64,000 nt of DNA from contig NZ_LZGM01000085.1 of the NCBI RefSeq assembly GCF_001690195.1, positions 1 through 64,000 of the forward strand, written 5' to 3'. This document shows, piece by piece, positions 11,316 through 20,864 of this stretch (position 1 is the stretch's first letter; each line of letters opens with the position of its first letter). This stretch comes from Gilliamella sp. wkB108. Lineage in GTDB: Bacteria > Pseudomonadota > Gammaproteobacteria > Enterobacterales > Orbaceae. The notes beneath the pieces were generated by a model. The model made no database searches. It saw only the letters and a program-made list of their open reading frames with translations, and was not told where the DNA came from. The translations under genes were made by a program, and so were the position numbers.

Positions 11316-11796
11316 TGTTTATAACTTAATGCAACTAGGGATGTTTTATTATATCGCTCTATTAGTATTTAATAAACCATTCACTTGTCAGTTGTATCTT
11401 ATCTTGACTTAGCTTTTTATTTAATTGTTTGTCAGAAAATAGATGCAGTATTGTTACTGTGCAAAAACGTAAATTTAATGTTTATTTGTAGTTGGCAATC
11501 TATCTTATGCTAATTAATCTAAATGAACACACACCGATAATAAAATACATAAAAGCGTATTGATATGGATTTAAGTGATAAGTAGGTTCAACAATTTAAC
11601 GTTTGCTGAATAATAAAATCTATGGCTTGTTTTCAGCTATTCTCTAAATAAAAATGCAATATTGCTGATATTTTTTTAGTCTCAATTAATACTAAATGTG
11701 TCTAACCAAAATTTGTAATGTAATGTCGATAAGAATATTATTATTAATTAGGTTATACTGTGACGTATTGTATAGAACAACGTTTAGGTAAGAATA
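11316..11796. other. Divergent promoter region folE/polA
   Basis: This 481-bp AT-rich region has no gene. It must hold the folE and polA promoters. A TATACT at 11754-11759 is a candidate polA -10 box, without a clear -35. No repeats or hairpins of note were seen. Confidence 0.5.
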
Positions 11797-14574
11797 ATGC
11801 CAAATAATACACCGATTATCTTAATTGATGGATCTTCATATCTTTATCGTGCTTTTTTTGCATGTCCTCCGCTCACAAATGCCAAAGGTGAACCAACAGG
11901 TGCTATTTTTGGGGTAATAAATATGATCCGGAGTTTGATTAATCAATACGATCCAACTCATATAGCGGTCGTTTTTGATGCTAAAGGTGGATCTTTTCGT
12001 AATGAACTATACAGTGAATATAAAGCAACGCGTGAGGCTATGCCTGAAAATTTGCGCCCACAAGTTGAGCCTATTCACACAATTCTACGAGCAATGGGAT
12101 TACCACTTCTTTGCATTGAAGGTGTCGAAGCCGATGATGTAATAGGGACACTAGCCAGACAAGCAGAAAAAGAGGATCTAGATGTATTAATCAGTACTGG
12201 TGATAAGGATATGGCACAATTAGTAAGTAATAAGATCACACTGATTAATACCATGAATAATACTTTACTTGATCCTAAAGGGGTAATGGATAAATTTGGT
12301 GTACCACCGGAAAAAATTATCGATTATTTAGCATTAAGAGGAGATTCATCGGATAATATTCCTGGTGTACTGGGAGTAGGTGAAAAAACCGCACAAAGTC
12401 TATTAACTGAATTTCAAAGTGTCAAAGATATTTATGCGCGGATAGATGAAATTGAAAAACTATCTATTCGTGGTGCTAAATCATTAAAACAAAAATTGAT
12501 CGATAATCAAGAGAATGCTGAACTCTCTTATTTACTCGCAACCATAAAAACTGATGTTGCATTAGATTTTACCAATGAACAGTTGCTAGCTAGTGATATT
12601 GACGTTACAGCTTTAGCAGAATTATTTGCATATTATGGTTTTCATCGTTGGCAAAAGGATTTAGTTACTGGTACTTTTTTAAAACGGCAAAAAAAACCAA
12701 CTGTTGACGTTGTAGATAATTTATCGTTAGTTAACTTATCTGATAAAACAGATACACCAAAAAGAGAACATGATTACCAATGTATACTATCTCATACTCA
12801 ATTGGATAATTGGATTGCTAAATTACGAGAAAGTAAGCAATTTGCCTTTGATACCGAAACCAATAATGTTGATCATGTTCATGCCAAATTAGTAGGAATA
12901 TCCTTAAGTGTTGAGCCTCATCAAGCAGCTTATATTCCTCTTACTCATCAATATTTAGGTGTACCACCGCAGTTACCCGTTGAAGAGGTATTGGCTAAAT
13001 TAAAACCTGTTCTTGAAGATCCTTCAATTAAAAAAATCGCTCAAAATGCAAAATTTGATTACAGTGTATTAGCTAATTATGGTATTGAAGTGCGAGGTAT
13101 AGCTTTTGATACCATGTTGGAATCTTATGTGTTAAATAGTACTGAACGCCACGATATGGATAGTATGGCTAATCGTTATTTAAATCACAAAACCATCACC
13201 TATAATGAGTTAACTAAAACTGACAAAAAACAGGTCACCATTGATGCCATTGACATTGAAAAAACGACTCAATATGCGTCAGAAGACGCAGATATTACTT
13301 TGCAATTACATCACAAATTATGGCCAACGTTAGAAAAAGATGAAAAATTAAAGAAACTCTTTACTGACATTGAAATGCCATTGGCGATTGTATTAGCGCA
13401 AATGGAAAGAACTGGCGTATTTGTTGATGCAAAACAGCTGAATGCCTATTCACATGAGCTAACCATAAAATTGAAAGAAATCGAAGAGCAGTTACAATTA
13501 CTGGCGGGCGAAAAATTTAATCCAGCATCACCCAAACAGATTCAGGCGATTTTGTTTGATAAACATAACCTGCCGGTATTAAAAAAGACACCTAAAGGAG
13601 ATCCTTCAACTAGTGAAGAAGTGCTTAGTGAGCTTGCCAATCAGTTTGAACTTCCGCGTATGATTTTGTTTTATCGTGGTTTGGCTAAACTTAAAAATAC
13701 TTATACCGATAAATTACCATTAATGATTAGTCCGCTTGATCATAGAATACATACCAATTATAACCAAATTGGTACTATTACAGGTCGGTTGTCATCGAAT
13801 GATCCAAATTTACAAAATATTCCAGTGCGTAATGAGGAAGGTCGCCGTATACGACAGGCTTTTATTGCACCTAAAGGCTATAAAATCATTTCTGCTGACT
13901 ATTCACAGATTGAATTACGCATCATGGCTCATTTATCCCAAGATAAAAGTTTGCTTAATGCTTTCGCGCATGACAAAGATATTCATCGTGTTACTGCGAG
14001 CGAGATTTTAGCAAAAACGGAACCAGAAGTGACTTCAGAAGAGAGAAGGCGAGCAAAAGCGGTTAATTTTGGTTTAATTTATGGTATGAGTGCTTTTGGT
14101 TTATCCAAACAGATTAATATAGCCCGTAAAGAAGCACAATTTTATATTGACCGTTATTTTGAACGATATCCGGGTGTACAAACTTATATGGAACAGACTC
14201 GCCAACTAGCGGCAAACCAAGGTTTTGTTGAAACCCTATCAGGACGACGATTGTATTTACCTAAAATTACCTCTACAAATGGTATTGAACGACGAGGAGC
14301 TGAAAGGGCGGCCATTAATGCACCAATGCAAGGTACTGCCGCTGATATCATTAAAATCGCTATGATCAAAATGAGTGAATGGATTAAACAACAATCCCCA
14401 GAGAGTATTAAAATGGTCATGCAGGTACACGATGAGTTAGTTTTTGAAGTAAAAGAAGAACTGGTTGAGCAGTACCGTTCTGAAATTAAATCAATTATGG
14501 AAAATTGCTATCAACTTTCAGTACCATTAAAAGTAGATGTTGGTGTTGGTAACAATTGGGATGAGGCGCACTAA
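11797..14574 (+). CDS. polA: DNA polymerase I
   Basis: Pol I fills gaps, removes RNA primers and takes part in repair. It has 925 residues (E. coli 928) with three domains. The 5' nuclease domain (about 1-300) includes GVEADDVIGTLA and DKDMAQLV. The 3'-5' proofreading domain (about 330-520) keeps FDTETNNVD and YASEDADIT, so the acidic residues of a functional exonuclease are present. The polymerase domain has motif A (SADYSQIELRIMAHLS), the O-helix (RRAKAVNFGLIYGMSAFGL) and motif C (VHDELVFEV). It is a single-gene transcript. Confidence 0.97.
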   Translation: MPNNTPIILIDGSSYLYRAFFACPPLTNAKGEPTGAIFGVINMIRSLINQYDPTHIAVVFDAKGGSFRNELYSEYKATREAMPENLRPQVEPIHTILRAMGLPLLCIEGVEADDVIGTLARQAEKEDLDVLISTGDKDMAQLVSNKITLINTMNNTLLDPKGVMDKFGVPPEKIIDYLALRGDSSDNIPGVLGVGEKTAQSLLTEFQSVKDIYARIDEIEKLSIRGAKSLKQKLIDNQENAELSYLLATIKTDVALDFTNEQLLASDIDVTALAELFAYYGFHRWQKDLVTGTFLKRQKKPTVDVVDNLSLVNLSDKTDTPKREHDYQCILSHTQLDNWIAKLRESKQFAFDTETNNVDHVHAKLVGISLSVEPHQAAYIPLTHQYLGVPPQLPVEEVLAKLKPVLEDPSIKKIAQNAKFDYSVLANYGIEVRGIAFDTMLESYVLNSTERHDMDSMANRYLNHKTITYNELTKTDKKQVTIDAIDIEKTTQYASEDADITLQLHHKLWPTLEKDEKLKKLFTDIEMPLAIVLAQMERTGVFVDAKQLNAYSHELTIKLKEIEEQLQLLAGEKFNPASPKQIQAILFDKHNLPVLKKTPKGDPSTSEEVLSELANQFELPRMILFYRGLAKLKNTYTDKLPLMISPLDHRIHTNYNQIGTITGRLSSNDPNLQNIPVRNEEGRRIRQAFIAPKGYKIISADYSQIELRIMAHLSQDKSLLNAFAHDKDIHRVTASEILAKTEPEVTSEERRRAKAVNFGLIYGMSAFGLSKQINIARKEAQFYIDRYFERYPGVQTYMEQTRQLAANQGFVETLSGRRLYLPKITSTNGIERRGAERAAINAPMQGTAADIIKIAMIKMSEWIKQQSPESIKMVMQVHDELVFEVKEELVEQYRSEIKSIMENCYQLSVPLKVDVGVGNNWDEAH

Positions 14575-14943
14575 TAATCTCTGTGATTATAGGCTATTTT
14601 GCTGAATTATCGGCTTGATAGCCTGTAAAACTCTAACTGTTTTAAAACAATGCTATTAAATTGATAAAAATAACTTATAACAGTGATCTTGCTTTAGAGC
14701 GAGTCATAATCTTTAAATTATCTTCTTGAATTGATTAATAATGTAGGAATTAGAATGATGAATTGTTGCAGTTTTTTAAGGATATGTTAGCAAGTTAATC
14801 AATAAAAAATAATTTGTCCCAATAGCCAAATATTCAATAATAACTAGAGAATCTAAACGGTTAATTTGGATCATTTAAGGTTTAAATTCTCGGTTATTTC
14901 TCTAATCGGAATATAAAATGCTATTGCATTATTGAATGCTCTT
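14575..14943. other. Convergent intergenic region polA/LacI-family gene
   Basis: This 369-bp AT-rich stretch has no open frame. A loose inverted repeat (AGGCTAT near 14592, ATAGCCT near 14619, 20-base loop) lies just after polA but lacks a T-run. Nothing else can be supported. Confidence 0.5.
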
Positions 14944-15963
14944 TTAGTTTAATTTTATGGGTTGTTTTAAACGATAAACTAATTCTACCGGAACAATGAT
15001 ATTTTCAGATTGATAATCATTATTGGCGATCTTTTGTTCCATCATATATAACGCTTTTTCGGCAATTAATTTATCATTTTGTTTAATAGACCAAATATTA
15101 TTTGATAAGAAATTTAACATTAAATGCTCATCAAAAGCACCAATATTAATATGTTCCGGAATATAACCTAATCTTTGATGAAGTAAACTAATAACTCCTT
15201 CAAGGATAGGTAATGATGAAGCAATAAAGTTTTGTGGAATATCATTATATTTTTCAATATATTCTGAAATCATTAATTCACCATCACTTACTGAGTCATT
15301 TTTAGCATGACAAACAATGATTTGTTTATCATCCCCACACTCTTTGATTGCTTGAATATAACCCTCAATTCTTTCTTTGACTGGAGCAAGAGTTTCTAAA
15401 CCGGCAAAAAAGACAATAGGATTTTTAACTTTGGTTAACATTGATTGAGTTAATAGATAACCACCACCTTTGTTATCTGACACTACGCCAGCCGATGTTG
15501 TTTGGTGATGATTTCTATCTAAAAAAACTAAAGGTTTGTCTAAAGATGATAAATGCTTAGCTTCGGTATCTTTATTGGCTGGCACAATAAAAATACCGTC
15601 AACATTCCTAGCCTGCAAAGAACTAGTCAGCTTGATTTCATAATTAGGATCATTATAGGTACAGCAAATCATCAACTGGTAACCTTTATGCCGACAACTT
15701 AATTCAAGTGATTCGGCTAAAGCTGAAAAAAATGGGTTAGATAAATTCGGAACAACTAAGCCCAACGTATCGGTTTTATTCAATTTGAGGCTTCTGGCTG
15801 TATGGTTAATGACATAACCATATTTATCTACATAATCTTGTATTTTTTTTTGGGTCTTAACGCTAATGCGATAATATTCTGCCTTCCCATTTAGTACCAG
15901 TCTAACTGTCGTAATCGATAAATTAAGATCGGTTGCGATTTGTTCTACAGTCTTCTTAGCCAT
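14944..15963 (-). CDS. LacI family transcriptional regulator of the adjacent catabolic operon
   Basis: This is a 339-residue LacI/GalR-type repressor. The N-terminal helix-turn-helix (VEQIATDLNLSITTVRLVLN) is followed by the hinge (ARSLKLNKTDTLGLVVPNLS) and a periplasmic-binding-protein-like effector domain (about residues 62-335). The recognition helix TTVRLVLNGKA differs from the common TVSRVLN, so its operator may differ from lac or pur sites. It is the last gene of the minus-strand operon 14944-24122, 77 bp after the HbpS-like gene. A palindrome at 24139-24156 upstream of the first gene is the likely operator. The ligand is unknown and is probably a pathway sugar or sugar acid. Confidence 0.88.
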   Translation of the reverse strand: MAKKTVEQIATDLNLSITTVRLVLNGKAEYYRISVKTQKKIQDYVDKYGYVINHTARSLKLNKTDTLGLVVPNLSNPFFSALAESLELSCRHKGYQLMICCTYNDPNYEIKLTSSLQARNVDGIFIVPANKDTEAKHLSSLDKPLVFLDRNHHQTTSAGVVSDNKGGGYLLTQSMLTKVKNPIVFFAGLETLAPVKERIEGYIQAIKECGDDKQIIVCHAKNDSVSDGELMISEYIEKYNDIPQNFIASSLPILEGVISLLHQRLGYIPEHINIGAFDEHLMLNFLSNNIWSIKQNDKLIAEKALYMMEQKIANNDYQSENIIVPVELVYRLKQPIKLN

Positions 15964-16040
15964 CCCTATCCTTTATTTTTGTTTTTATTTTATTATATCT
16001 TCGATTATACAATAATTGCTGTAAAATTGATCTAATTCAG

Positions 16041-16472
16041 TCATTCTTTAAATGATAACAAACGATCAATATATTGTTTTGCTAAGGCAATATCTTGTTC
16101 TGCGGTTAATCCACTAACACCGACAGCACCGACGATATTTTCTTCAATTATAATTGGAATACCACCTGGCATAGCAAGTAATAAAGGATCATTTAAAGAT
16201 GATAAATTTAGTCTTCCGGTTTTTACCTCTTCGCTCACAATTGCTGTTTCTCGCCTCAATAATGAGGCGGTATAAGCTTTTCGAAAAGCGACTTTCCTTG
16301 GCAGTGGAAAACAGTTATCGTTAGCGCTAAAAGCAATCAACTCTCCATGTCGATTTACAATAGCAATAGCGATAGCTTGAGTAGTTGAGCTAATTATATT
16401 AGATAATGTAGCCATTACAAAATTGATATTTAATATTTTCTGATTATCAATAATAGAATTACAGTTCGACAT
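16041..16472 (-). CDS. HbpS/GlcG-like (DUF336) protein
   Basis: This is a 143-residue protein of the GlcG/HbpS family, whose members occur in glycolate and other catabolic operons. Their biochemical role is mostly undefined, though one Streptomyces member binds haem. The family core is visible as AIAIAIVNRHGELIAFS, KAYTAS and MPGGIPIIIEENIVGAVGVSG, ending in D-I-A-LAKQYIDRLL. No signal peptide is present, so it should be cytoplasmic. Its start overlaps the aldolase stop by 14 bp, which strongly suggests cotranslation. An accessory role in the pathway is inferred from context only. Confidence 0.8.
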   Translation of the reverse strand: MSNCNSIIDNQKILNINFVMATLSNIISSTTQAIAIAIVNRHGELIAFSANDNCFPLPRKVAFRKAYTASLLRRETAIVSEEVKTGRLNLSSLNDPLLLAMPGGIPIIIEENIVGAVGVSGLTAEQDIALAKQYIDRLLSFKE

Positions 16473-17364
16473 TTTTAATCATCTCTTGAATATAACTATT
16501 AAATTTATCTAATTCATCTTTTTGAACCGCGGTCAATGCGGTAAAAGGTTCTCGAATTGGACCAAGATCAGTGATGTTATAACCTGCTAAATATTTGGCT
16601 GATTGGAAGATCCCTCTATCAACTAAATACTCAATCACATTATTGATAATTTTTTGTACTTCACGAGCTTTGTCAAAATTACCTTGTTGAAATAATTTAC
16701 GTAAATACAAAAACAGTTCAGGTTGAATATTAACCGTTGTGCCTACAGTTGCATTAGCGCCAGCGGCTAAACTTGAGAAATAGATTTCATCAAATCCATT
16801 AAAATAGACTTTGTCAGGATATTCTGATGTCATACGTTCTAATGAGTACATATTATGAGAGGTATGCTTTATCCCAAGTACTTGTTCATCTGTTAACAGA
16901 GCTGATGCAAATTTTTTATCAAAGTCAACCTTAGTAAATTGCGGAATATTATAAATAATGACCGGAATAGAAATTGCAGAAAGCACTTTTTTATAATAAG
17001 CAATAATTTCTTGTTGATTAAAGTTATAATAATAAGGTGGAACTAACGAAACGGCATCTGCGCCATTTTGTTCAGCATTTTTAGCTAACGAGACAGCATC
17101 AGCAGTTCTCACTGTTCCAACATGTGAAATAACCGGAACTTTTTTTTGAACGGCCTTTGTTATAGTAGCTAAAATGTTATTTCTCTCCTCTAAATTAAGG
17201 AGAGGGCCTTCTCCCGAAGACCCGCAACAATAAAACCCTTCAACACCTCGTTCTAATTGTTTAGTGACTAACAAACTTAATGCATCATAATTAATTGATT
17301 CATCATGATTCATTGGTGTAACAATGGCAGAGATGACTTTTTTAAATTTATCATAATTTACCAT
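16459..17364 (-). CDS. DapA-superfamily aldolase, N-acetylneuraminate lyase subgroup
   Basis: This is a class I (Schiff-base) pyruvate aldolase/lyase of the DHDPS superfamily, 301 residues. Family features are GSSGEGPLLNLEER (pyruvate-binding Ser-Ser), VPPYYYNF, YNIPQFTKVD (catalytic Tyr) and GIKHTSHNMYSLERM (Schiff-base Lys). The segment YFNGFDEIYFSSLAAGA matches the Gly-Asp-Glu substrate-binding loop of N-acetylneuraminate lyase (NGYDEI), so it belongs to that subgroup rather than true DapA. No nanE/nanK/nanT genes are nearby, so a 2-keto-3-deoxy sugar acid is a likelier substrate. I use ATG 17364, which has GGAGG nine bases upstream and overlaps the SDR stop; ATG 17373 directly abuts GGAGG and is unlikely. 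Confidence 0.85.
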   Translation of the reverse strand: MVNYDKFKKVISAIVTPMNHDESINYDALSLLVTKQLERGVEGFYCCGSSGEGPLLNLEERNNILATITKAVQKKVPVISHVGTVRTADAVSLAKNAEQNGADAVSLVPPYYYNFNQQEIIAYYKKVLSAISIPVIIYNIPQFTKVDFDKKFASALLTDEQVLGIKHTSHNMYSLERMTSEYPDKVYFNGFDEIYFSSLAAGANATVGTTVNIQPELFLYLRKLFQQGNFDKAREVQKIINNVIEYLVDRGIFQSAKYLAGYNITDLGPIREPFTALTAVQKDELDKFNSYIQEMIKNVEL

Positions 17365-18185
17365 GCAGTCCATCCTCCATCTATAATAAGATTAGAGCCT
17401 GTCATATATTTTGATGCATCAGATAAAAGAAAAACAATAGCGCCATTGAATTCGTTAGCTTGAGCCATTCGCCCAATAGGGATTCTTGATGTATAGTTTT
17501 TCTTAAATCGAGGATCTTGATCCGCTCTTTCTACACCCGATAGCGTTAATGTATTGACCCTAATATTGTCTCGTCCCCAGTAGGTTGCACAATATCGAGT
17601 GAAATTATAAACACCTGATTTGGCAGCAGAATAAGCAACCGGTTTAATAAATGGAATGCCAGTATCTTCTTTTTTATAGGCATAAATATCTTGTACCGGA
17701 GATACCACACCATAAATTGATCCAATATTGACAATTGAACCTGATTTACCTGCTTTTTTTATTCTTGCGCCTACTTGCTGCGTCATTAAGAATGTACCCA
17801 CTAAATTAACTTCAACGACTTTCCTAAATACGTCTTCTGGGAAATTCTCAAAAGGTCCGGAGACCTCTGGTGGCGCGCTCGGTTGAGTATCAATCCCTGC
17901 ATTATTGACTAAACCGTCGGGGGTTCCCCAACGGTTTTCAATGGCATCTAATGTTTGATTAATTTCCTCAACTTTGGTGATATCTACAGCATGGAAACTA
18001 AGATTTTCTGAAGTTTTGATATCACCAAATACTTTGTCAATTTTACTTTCAGGACAAGTTGTACCTAATACGGCAACTTTAGCTCCACGCGCGTGGAGCT
18101 CCCTAACATATTGTTCACCTAATTGTCCAAAACCACCGGTAACAATAATGATTTTGTCTTTTAAGGAAAATAAATTATCTTGCAT
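17358..18185 (-). CDS. Short-chain dehydrogenase/reductase
   Basis: This is a 275-residue classical SDR, an NAD(P)-dependent oxidoreductase. The cofactor motif TGGFGQLG lies near residues 16-23, the NNAG motif in DGLVNNAGIDTQ, and the catalytic Ser and Tyr-x-x-x-Lys in IVNIGSIYG and VAYSAAKSG. The C-terminus ends in NLIIDGGWTAW. An insert of about 15 residues (SPVQDIYAYKKEDTGIPFIK) sits between the catalytic Ser and Tyr. It lies between the acid-sugar dehydratase (16-bp gap) and the aldolase (overlap). This suggests oxidation or reduction of a 2-keto-3-deoxy acid intermediate, or of the sugar itself. Substrate is unassigned. Confidence 0.88.
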   Translation of the reverse strand: MQDNLFSLKDKIIIVTGGFGQLGEQYVRELHARGAKVAVLGTTCPESKIDKVFGDIKTSENLSFHAVDITKVEEINQTLDAIENRWGTPDGLVNNAGIDTQPSAPPEVSGPFENFPEDVFRKVVEVNLVGTFLMTQQVGARIKKAGKSGSIVNIGSIYGVVSPVQDIYAYKKEDTGIPFIKPVAYSAAKSGVYNFTRYCATYWGRDNIRVNTLTLSGVERADQDPRFKKNYTSRIPIGRMAQANEFNGAIVFLLSDASKYMTGSNLIIDGGWTAW

Positions 18186-18201
18186 ATCTTATCCCTTCTC
18201 A

Positions 18202-19305
18202 TTAAATTTTGTGTTTATTGAGATAATCGCGATCTAAAATAATGCCATGGCCTGGTAACTCGCTTGGAATGTAGCAACCATTTTCTTCTCTGCCAGCTGA
18301 TGCAAATATTCTTAGATCTTCCCAACGACCACCATCGGTCATTTCAGCATAAGAAATATTTGGTATTGCAGCCAATAAACTTGCACTTAATTCCATTACA
18401 AAGTGTGGTGTCATTGGTAAGTTATGCGCTCTGGCAACAGTCGCTATATCTAAATAACCCGTGATCCCACCTACACGACCTAGATCTGCCTGAACAAAAT
18501 CAACTGCGCAGCCTTCAATATATTGAGCAAATTGATTAACATTGTAGACATTTTCACCAAGCGCAATAGGTGTGTTAGTACGTTGACGTAAGTTAATATG
18601 ACCGACAATATCATCAGAAGGTAAAGGCTCTTCAATCCATAGTAAATTTAAAGGATCGAAGGCTTTGAATGCTTGTAATGCTTGTGGGAAGTTCCATCCT
18701 TGATTAGCATCAACCGCTAACGGCATATCAGGCACTGCTTCTTTGATTTTTCTCAATCTTTCAACATCTTCTTCAATCGTTGGTTTTCCTACTTTTACTT
18801 TTGCTGCAAAATATCCTTTGCTCTTCCAACGTTTGACTTGATCAATGACTTCTTCAATAGATAAATGTAGATTGATACCACTACCATATAAAGGTACACG
18901 ATCACGTACTCGACCTAAGATATCAATAATAGGTACATTTAAGGTTTTACCTAACAAATCCCAGTAGGCAATATCTAATGCTGATAAAGCGTGGGTGGTA
19001 ACACCGGCTCCCCCTACGTCATGAACGTGTTTGTAGCTTCGATGCCATAATCCTCTTGGTGAAAGAGGTTTGCCAATAACATCAGGAATAATTTCTTGAA
19101 CTAAGGCCGAAATGGTTTTACCACACCATCCTGAAGTATGGCTAAAACCGGTACCTACTTTTCCATTAGAACCGTAAACATCTACGATTGAAACTTCAAT
19201 ATCGGTTACATGGTGAATTTGATCTCCCCATGGTCCGTCAGGTAATGGTACTCTTGATGTCATTAATTCAATATGGTCAATTACTGGCATTTCATTAATA
19301 TTCAT
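18202..19305 (-). CDS. Enolase-superfamily acid-sugar dehydratase (mandelate racemase subgroup)
   Basis: This 367-residue protein has the capping domain plus (beta/alpha)7-beta barrel of the enolase superfamily. Mandelate-racemase-subgroup residues are visible: the Lys pair in AAKVKVGKPT, metal ligands in AVDANQGW (Asp), WIEEPL (Glu) and ALGENVYN (Glu), the Asp of VQADLGRVGG and the general-base His of MTPHFVMEL. Such enzymes dehydrate aldonic or aldaric acids to 2-keto-3-deoxy acids. The substrate cannot be read from these residues. Located between MFS transporter and SDR in an operon with an aldolase, it fits a non-phosphorylative sugar-acid route. Confidence 0.88.
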   Translation of the reverse strand: MNINEMPVIDHIELMTSRVPLPDGPWGDQIHHVTDIEVSIVDVYGSNGKVGTGFSHTSGWCGKTISALVQEIIPDVIGKPLSPRGLWHRSYKHVHDVGGAGVTTHALSALDIAYWDLLGKTLNVPIIDILGRVRDRVPLYGSGINLHLSIEEVIDQVKRWKSKGYFAAKVKVGKPTIEEDVERLRKIKEAVPDMPLAVDANQGWNFPQALQAFKAFDPLNLLWIEEPLPSDDIVGHINLRQRTNTPIALGENVYNVNQFAQYIEGCAVDFVQADLGRVGGITGYLDIATVARAHNLPMTPHFVMELSASLLAAIPNISYAEMTDGGRWEDLRIFASAGREENGCYIPSELPGHGIILDRDYLNKHKI

Positions 19306-19373
19306 AATAACTTCCTCTACTATAAGATTTTGGTGTTTGCTTTTTTAAGCACATTTAGTTTGATCAATACTCT

Positions 19374-20771
19374 TTATTCATTCTCTGGTGGAACTTCCTC
19401 ATCACCACTTACATGTCCAAATACTTCCGGTAAAATAAATGTTGCAGCTAAGAACGCTAAGAATGGACCAATAGCGATAATGGCTGCAGCAAGTGGAACA
19501 CCTAACGATGCAAATAGTGGTGGGAATACTAATGTTGTTGTAAACGCAGTTATTTTAACAATCGTGTAAGCAATACCTGATGCAATTCCTCGATATTCAG
19601 GTTTAGCCACTAACGATATAACTGTCATACCGCTTTCAGAATCCCAATAGTGACCCCATAGCATTAAAGCAGCACCAGTTGTAATTAAGGCGAAGTTTTG
19701 ATCATAAAAACCATAAGCAGCGATTAAAATACCGATCACCACACATAAAAAGCCCCATTGACTTAATCCTTTATGTCCGAGTTTAGGCAATAATAGTGGT
19801 CCGATTAAAGCTGATGTGGCAGCAATACAGTTGATGAATAATAACGCTAAATTATTTTGAATTTGGCCTGATATTCCCAACGAAACTAAAATAAATGGTA
19901 AATAGAAGGAGAAAGCATAATTTTCAAATGATTGTACTGCACAAGAGATCCAACCAAAAATGGTAGTTTTTTTGGAGAAATCTTTTTTAAATACATCACT
20001 TAAAGCATCTTTTACTTTTGGTTGTTCAATTTTAACATTGACATCCGGTAATATATTATCAAGAAAGTTGTCTTTATAAAATTTTCTTGAGGCAACTTTT
20101 GCTTCTATAAAGCGTCCTCTTTCAACTAACCATGTCGGTGTTTCTGGTAGTTCTTTTCGCATTAATAATAATGTGAAAGCAGGTATAGCAGGGAAGGCTA
20201 AAACGATACGCCAGATCATGTCATTATGAACGTTAGCTAATTGTAAAATAGTAACCATAATAATGGCGGCGATAATACCTAGTGCAAACATGAATTGCCA
20301 ACGGTTGGCCATAACTTCACGTTTTTTCTTAGGCATTACTTCCATGATATAGGTAAATCCATTTGCCACATCTGCACCAACAGGGAAACCGGCAAAAAAT
20401 CTTATGACTGCTAACCAATACATATTTGGTGCAAAACCTTGTAGAATTGCGCAAATCGCAAACAATATCATGGAACCTAAGAATATTGTTCTTCTACCGA
20501 TTTTATCGGTTAACCAACCGCCCATTAAGGCACCGATTACTGCACCTAATTGTGTACCAGCTGCTGTTAATCCTAATAACCAACTGCTTGGATGATAAAT
20601 ATCATTTAATGCATACATAATAAATGCCATAGAATAAATATCCCATGACTCGATGAGTAAAGCTGTAATCATTAACCAACCCGCTTTTGTAGCTGACGGC
20701 GACTCTTTATGATCAAATAACTTTTTCGTTGACGAAATAAGTTCACCAACATTGTTTATTTCCGTTTTCAT
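19374..20771 (-). CDS. MFS transporter, sugar or sugar-acid symporter
   Basis: This is a 465-residue major facilitator protein with about 12 transmembrane helices. The conserved loop 2-3 motif GGWLTDKIGRRTIFLGS is clear. PETPTWLVERGR in the central loop resembles sugar porter and metabolite:H+ symporter families. The N-terminal cytoplasmic tail (residues 1-30) is hydrophilic. Located between the isomerase (93-bp gap) and dehydratase (68-bp gap) genes, it probably imports the operon's substrate. Substrate cannot be assigned from sequence. Confidence 0.87.
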   Translation of the reverse strand: MKTEINNVGELISSTKKLFDHKESPSATKAGWLMITALLIESWDIYSMAFIMYALNDIYHPSSWLLGLTAAGTQLGAVIGALMGGWLTDKIGRRTIFLGSMILFAICAILQGFAPNMYWLAVIRFFAGFPVGADVANGFTYIMEVMPKKKREVMANRWQFMFALGIIAAIIMVTILQLANVHNDMIWRIVLAFPAIPAFTLLLMRKELPETPTWLVERGRFIEAKVASRKFYKDNFLDNILPDVNVKIEQPKVKDALSDVFKKDFSKKTTIFGWISCAVQSFENYAFSFYLPFILVSLGISGQIQNNLALLFINCIAATSALIGPLLLPKLGHKGLSQWGFLCVVIGILIAAYGFYDQNFALITTGAALMLWGHYWDSESGMTVISLVAKPEYRGIASGIAYTIVKITAFTTTLVFPPLFASLGVPLAAAIIAIGPFLAFLAATFILPEVFGHVSGDEEVPPENE

Positions 20772-20864
20772 ATTGTTTTCCTATCTATCATTAAACTAAT
20801 CATTAATGCTGTAAAATCAAAACAACAAAATGTTGATTACGACAAAATTAGATATTTCTGGCTA

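Noticed and set aside
14590-14626. Inverted repeat after polA as a terminator
   Set aside because: The loop is 20 bases and no T-run follows.
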